From the NCBI GenBank assembly GCA_019636475.1, contig JAHBXN010000005.1, positions 124,001 to 188,000 on the forward strand: a stretch of DNA of 64,000 nucleotides, in the 5' to 3' direction. Of the stretch, positions 61,326-64,000 are shown one piece after another. Below the pieces are notes generated by a model. That model searched no databases. It was not told the DNA's origin and was given only the letters and a program-made list of their open reading frames with translations. How positions within the stretch are numbered: the first letter of the stretch is position 1; every line of letters begins with the position of its first letter. Source of the stretch: Phycisphaerae bacterium. GTDB lineage: Bacteria > Planctomycetota > Phycisphaerae > UBA1845 > UTPLA1. The translations under genes and the position numbers were made by a program.

Positions 61326-64000
61326 ATGATGTTCTCGGCAAAGCTCAGTCACGCAAACCGAACCAAGTGGTTTGCCGCGATGGCGGTTTGCACCGTCTTC
61401 GCGAGTCTTGTCACTGAGACCGTGGCGCAGGAGCGAAAGTTCGTGGTCATGCTGGCCGCTCCGATCAAGTCGATGCGCGCGGCCAACGTTCAGGTCGGGG
61501 ACCTGCCGAATACGACCGCCATCTTTCGCCAATATTTCGACCGCGTCGATCCGACAATTAACTCGTTTGCCGAATACTGGAACGAGATTTCGTACGGCAA
61601 CGTGAACGTGAGCGGAGATGTGTTCGGCTGGGTCGAGGTTCCATGGCCGATTCTGCCGCTCGGTGACTTCACCGTTCCTGATAGCGCGACCACGATCAGC
61701 AATCTCAATCTTCCTTTCTGGGACCTTAATGGTCAGAACGCGGACGGCTTCGACGGTGGCGATGGCGACACGTACGATGAATTCGAAGGCGAAGCTGTTC
61801 CGGACGCGCAGGATCAGATGATCCTGATCGACTACAACGGCAATCTACCCGGCACCGCGACGCCGGGATTTCCCCCGGGGCAGACGCGCCGGACTCCCGG
61901 CTTCGTCGATTTCTGGCCCGATGGCCAGACCCCCTGCTGGACTCCCGGCGAACGCTTCGCGGATGTCAATGACAACGGGCGATACGACGCCCTCCTCGAA
62001 TCGACGATGGACGGCTGGGCCACCGGCAATCCGAATCCCGTATGCAATCGGGATGGCATCATCCAGGCCGACGAAGTCTGCGAAGTGCAAAATCCCGCGA
62101 ACGCGCCATTGAACGGATCACTGGGTGACGGGGACGGCGAATGGGACTATCCGGAGCCATTCGAAGATTTCCTGCGCATTTACATTCCCGACGCGACAAC
62201 GCCTGAAGGCCGGTGGGTCAAGCTGGATCCAAGCTTCAAGAATACCAACGAAGGCGATCCGACCACGGTCGGTTCGCGCCAGTGGGCGGTCGCCTATATC
62301 ACCCGAAATTATCCCGGAGACGTGGGTACACCGAACTTCCCGGAAGGAACAACCGGCACCGGCTTCATGGCTCGCTTCGGCAATAACAAGTATGACGGCC
62401 CCGATCAATGGACCGAAGTCGGCAACAACAAGCTCCAGATGCAAGGCGGGAATCAGATGTTCCGCGGCCTGGGCAGCGTGCGATCGCCGGAGCCGAGCAC
62501 AGGCCCGGGCGCGCTGTACCCCCCGGCATACCCGCGGTGGAATTACAATCTCTGGTGGGAGAACTACTGGGCTGACAAGCACATCAACGCCATGGTCAAC
62601 CCGCCGGCCGCGCCGGCCGCTCCCGCCTGGCCGCCGACTCAACCGACAGCTGGTGGCGGTGGTACGCCGAACATTCCGAACATGCGGCCGTTTAATCCCG
62701 CGTCCCCCTCGATCGGTCTTCTGCCCAACCCGTTCGATCTTCGGCTTTTTGAGCCGAATTGCGGCGGGACCAACGCCCGCTCCGGCATTCGGTGTGTAGA
62801 CGGCGCGCCCAACGAACCGACGATGCGTCCGGATCCGCCGGAGGCAGGCGATCCACCGGTTATCCAGTGCATGGATGCCGCGGCGCAGCCGCCTGGTGCC
62901 GAATTCTGCCCGGACGGCGATCCAACCACGCCGGATGCCGAGGAGTGGAATCCGACATACACCGGCAATGAATGCCGAGAGTGCTACAACAACCTGACGC
63001 TGTGCGTTGACCGATTCAGTTTCGGCAACGGTGAAGTGGACCCGCGTGCCTCGGGCGGCGTGGACCTCTTCAACGGCCAAGTACCCGTCTTCCCGGATCG
63101 GCTCGATTCGAACAACGACGGCATCTTCGATTACTATGACGGTCCCGCCGAATTCGACGATTTGCCTTCGTCGATCTATCACGCTCGAAGCATCTCCGGT
63201 GTGGGATACGGTGGCGATCTCGCCTTTGGTGAAGTCACCTCCACCCGCAACAATTCGATCTACGGAGAGGACATCGGCACCGGGAACCCCAGCGGCGCGT
63301 CGACCGGCGGCGACCAGGTCGTTCCGGCATCTGGTCCGCTCGCGTTCGGCATCCACGGCGCCAACGGCTACGACGCAGGCAATCAGGTCACGATCGAGTG
63401 GCTGACGTGGTGCAAGGACGGTCAGGATACGACACCGGTCGACATCCTGAAGCGCGACTTCAATCTTGACGGTCTGCTTGACCAAGGTGAAGTGCGCAAG
63501 GCAGGCACGGAAAACTACGCGATCGATCTGAACCCCGGCTCGCCGAACGACGGCGGTGACGGCAGCGACTATCCGTTCAACCGGACCCGTCTGGTGGAAG
63601 ATACGGTCGAGGCACTGGATCGCAGCGTGGACTGGGACGAAGTAATCATGCAGACTCGCCCCATCTGTGCGGCCCATGAAGGCCTTGCCATTTCCTTCAT
63701 TCCGGACCTTCTCACCGCATCGGAGCCTCGGCCGAATGGAAGCCGAATCAACCTCCTGCCAGGCTTCCGAACCGGCACGGCGGCTGTGAGCCTCGGTCTG
63801 GGCAACGTCGGAAACGGTTTCCCGTCGGTCAACGGCCTGGCATTCAACGCCAATCTCCTGGTCTGGTACGCGACGGATACCGCGACTGACAAACTGCTCG
63901 AGTTGTCGCTTGACGCCGATTTCAACCTGGTTGTCACGGAGATCGGGCCGCTTGGCTTCGACAACGTGGACGGACTCGATTTCGATCCGAACACCAACAC
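61326..64000 (+). CDS. Large secreted protein with an M6-peptidase-like start (3' end outside window)
   Basis: Open from the ATG at 61326 to the window edge, at least 891 codons, preceded by GGAGG at seven-base spacing. A signal peptide is present (HANRTKWFAAMAVCTVFASL, cleaved near VAQERK). The early segment TAIFRQYFDRVDPTINSFAE, then YWNEISYGNVNVSGDVFGWV, resembles the entry into M6 (immune inhibitor A-type) peptidases, with a helix before S-Y-G-x-v-x-v-x-G. No HExxH motif was seen in the visible part. Acidic Ca-type repeats occur (DVNDNGRYDALLE, DFNLDGLLDQGE, DSNNDGIFDYYD). Later sections are proline-rich, and the last 50 residues look beta-propeller-like. It may be a degenerate M6-like or substrate-binding surface protein. 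The Shine-Dalgarno lies in a perfect palindrome, which could influence initiation. Confidence 0.7.
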   Translation, partial: MMFSAKLSHANRTKWFAAMAVCTVFASLVTETVAQERKFVVMLAAPIKSMRAANVQVGDLPNTTAIFRQYFDRVDPTINSFAEYWNEISYGNVNVSGDVFGWVEVPWPILPLGDFTVPDSATTISNLNLPFWDLNGQNADGFDGGDGDTYDEFEGEAVPDAQDQMILIDYNGNLPGTATPGFPPGQTRRTPGFVDFWPDGQTPCWTPGERFADVNDNGRYDALLESTMDGWATGNPNPVCNRDGIIQADEVCEVQNPANAPLNGSLGDGDGEWDYPEPFEDFLRIYIPDATTPEGRWVKLDPSFKNTNEGDPTTVGSRQWAVAYITRNYPGDVGTPNFPEGTTGTGFMARFGNNKYDGPDQWTEVGNNKLQMQGGNQMFRGLGSVRSPEPSTGPGALYPPAYPRWNYNLWWENYWADKHINAMVNPPAAPAAPAWPPTQPTAGGGGTPNIPNMRPFNPASPSIGLLPNPFDLRLFEPNCGGTNARSGIRCVDGAPNEPTMRPDPPEAGDPPVIQCMDAAAQPPGAEFCPDGDPTTPDAEEWNPTYTGNECRECYNNLTLCVDRFSFGNGEVDPRASGGVDLFNGQVPVFPDRLDSNNDGIFDYYDGPAEFDDLPSSIYHARSISGVGYGGDLAFGEVTSTRNNSIYGEDIGTGNPSGASTGGDQVVPASGPLAFGIHGANGYDAGNQVTIEWLTWCKDGQDTTPVDILKRDFNLDGLLDQGEVRKAGTENYAIDLNPGSPNDGGDGSDYPFNRTRLVEDTVEALDRSVDWDEVIMQTRPICAAHEGLAISFIPDLLTASEPRPNGSRINLLPGFRTGTAAVSLGLGNVGNGFPSVNGLAFNANLLVWYATDTATDKLLELSLDADFNLVVTEIGPLGFDNVDGLDFDPNTN

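Overview
The window looks like a chromosomal piece of a GC-rich planctomycete, probably from the Phycisphaerae or a related deep branch. Pointers are the very large secreted proteins with FG-GAP/VCBS repeats, ASPIC/UnbV domains, 'DCNxNGIPDECD' repeats and dockerin-like C-termini, a small histone H1-like (Hc1) protein, many lipoproteins, and large multihaem cytochromes. This is inference from gene content; there is no rRNA or other phylogenetic marker alignment behind it. I saw no insertion sequence, phage, integrase or CRISPR array.

Layout. 1-5006 (minus): a purine-oxidation operon, transcribed FAD subunit, 2Fe-2S subunit, molybdopterin subunit of a xanthine dehydrogenase-type enzyme, then an 8-oxoguanine/guanine deaminase-like amidohydrolase cut by the window edge. 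5255-10117: ribH, an orphan Wzt-like ABC ATPase, a secreted FG-GAP/UnbV/TPR protein and tRNA-Arg(TCT). 10297-15511: a partner-switching pair (STAS + HATPase) with a HEAT-repeat lipoprotein, a PIG-L deacetylase, an isolated rpmH, an Hc1-like gene, a FabZ-like dehydratase and metK. 15675-22112: a multihaem electron-transfer locus, with a 20-haem cytochrome fused to an NHL propeller divergent from a membrane-anchored 12-haem NapC/NrfH-like cytochrome. 22124-26414: three consecutive SerA-like dehydrogenases. 26782-33683: a hexapeptide-repeat membrane protein, an NtrC-type regulator with an altered GAFTGA loop, a DUF4920 lipoprotein, recG, a LysM lipoprotein and a PfkB kinase.

33779-42068: a 1500-residue PQQ-type sugar dehydrogenase/cytochrome c/dockerin-like protein, divergent from a TetR regulator plus paaABCD (phenylacetyl-CoA epoxidase without paaE). 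The TetR promoter carries a nested palindrome over its -10 and start site. 42109-53579: a SIMPL protein, PreA-like dihydropyrimidine dehydrogenase, a 56-residue membrane protein, a lipoprotein hydrolase, a glycosyltransferase/LolD-type ATPase/FtsX-type permease operon, and mnmG. 53692-64000: a 1550-residue FG-GAP protein, a candidate 44-residue ORF, a TIGR03960-type radical SAM protein, and the open 5' part of a secreted protein resembling the start of M6 peptidases.

How it fits together. Several loci feed electrons from organic substrates to haem carriers: xanthine dehydrogenase, the PQQ-dehydrogenase with its own haem, and the NapC-like quinol oxidase beside the 20-haem cytochrome. The best candidate for an undescribed system is that divergent cytochrome pair with its downstream lipoprotein. 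The second is the PQQ-propeller/cytochrome/dockerin fusion. Start sites were chosen from Shine-Dalgarno spacing, family N-termini and, where visible, -10 elements. All functional calls come from reading motifs, with no database search.
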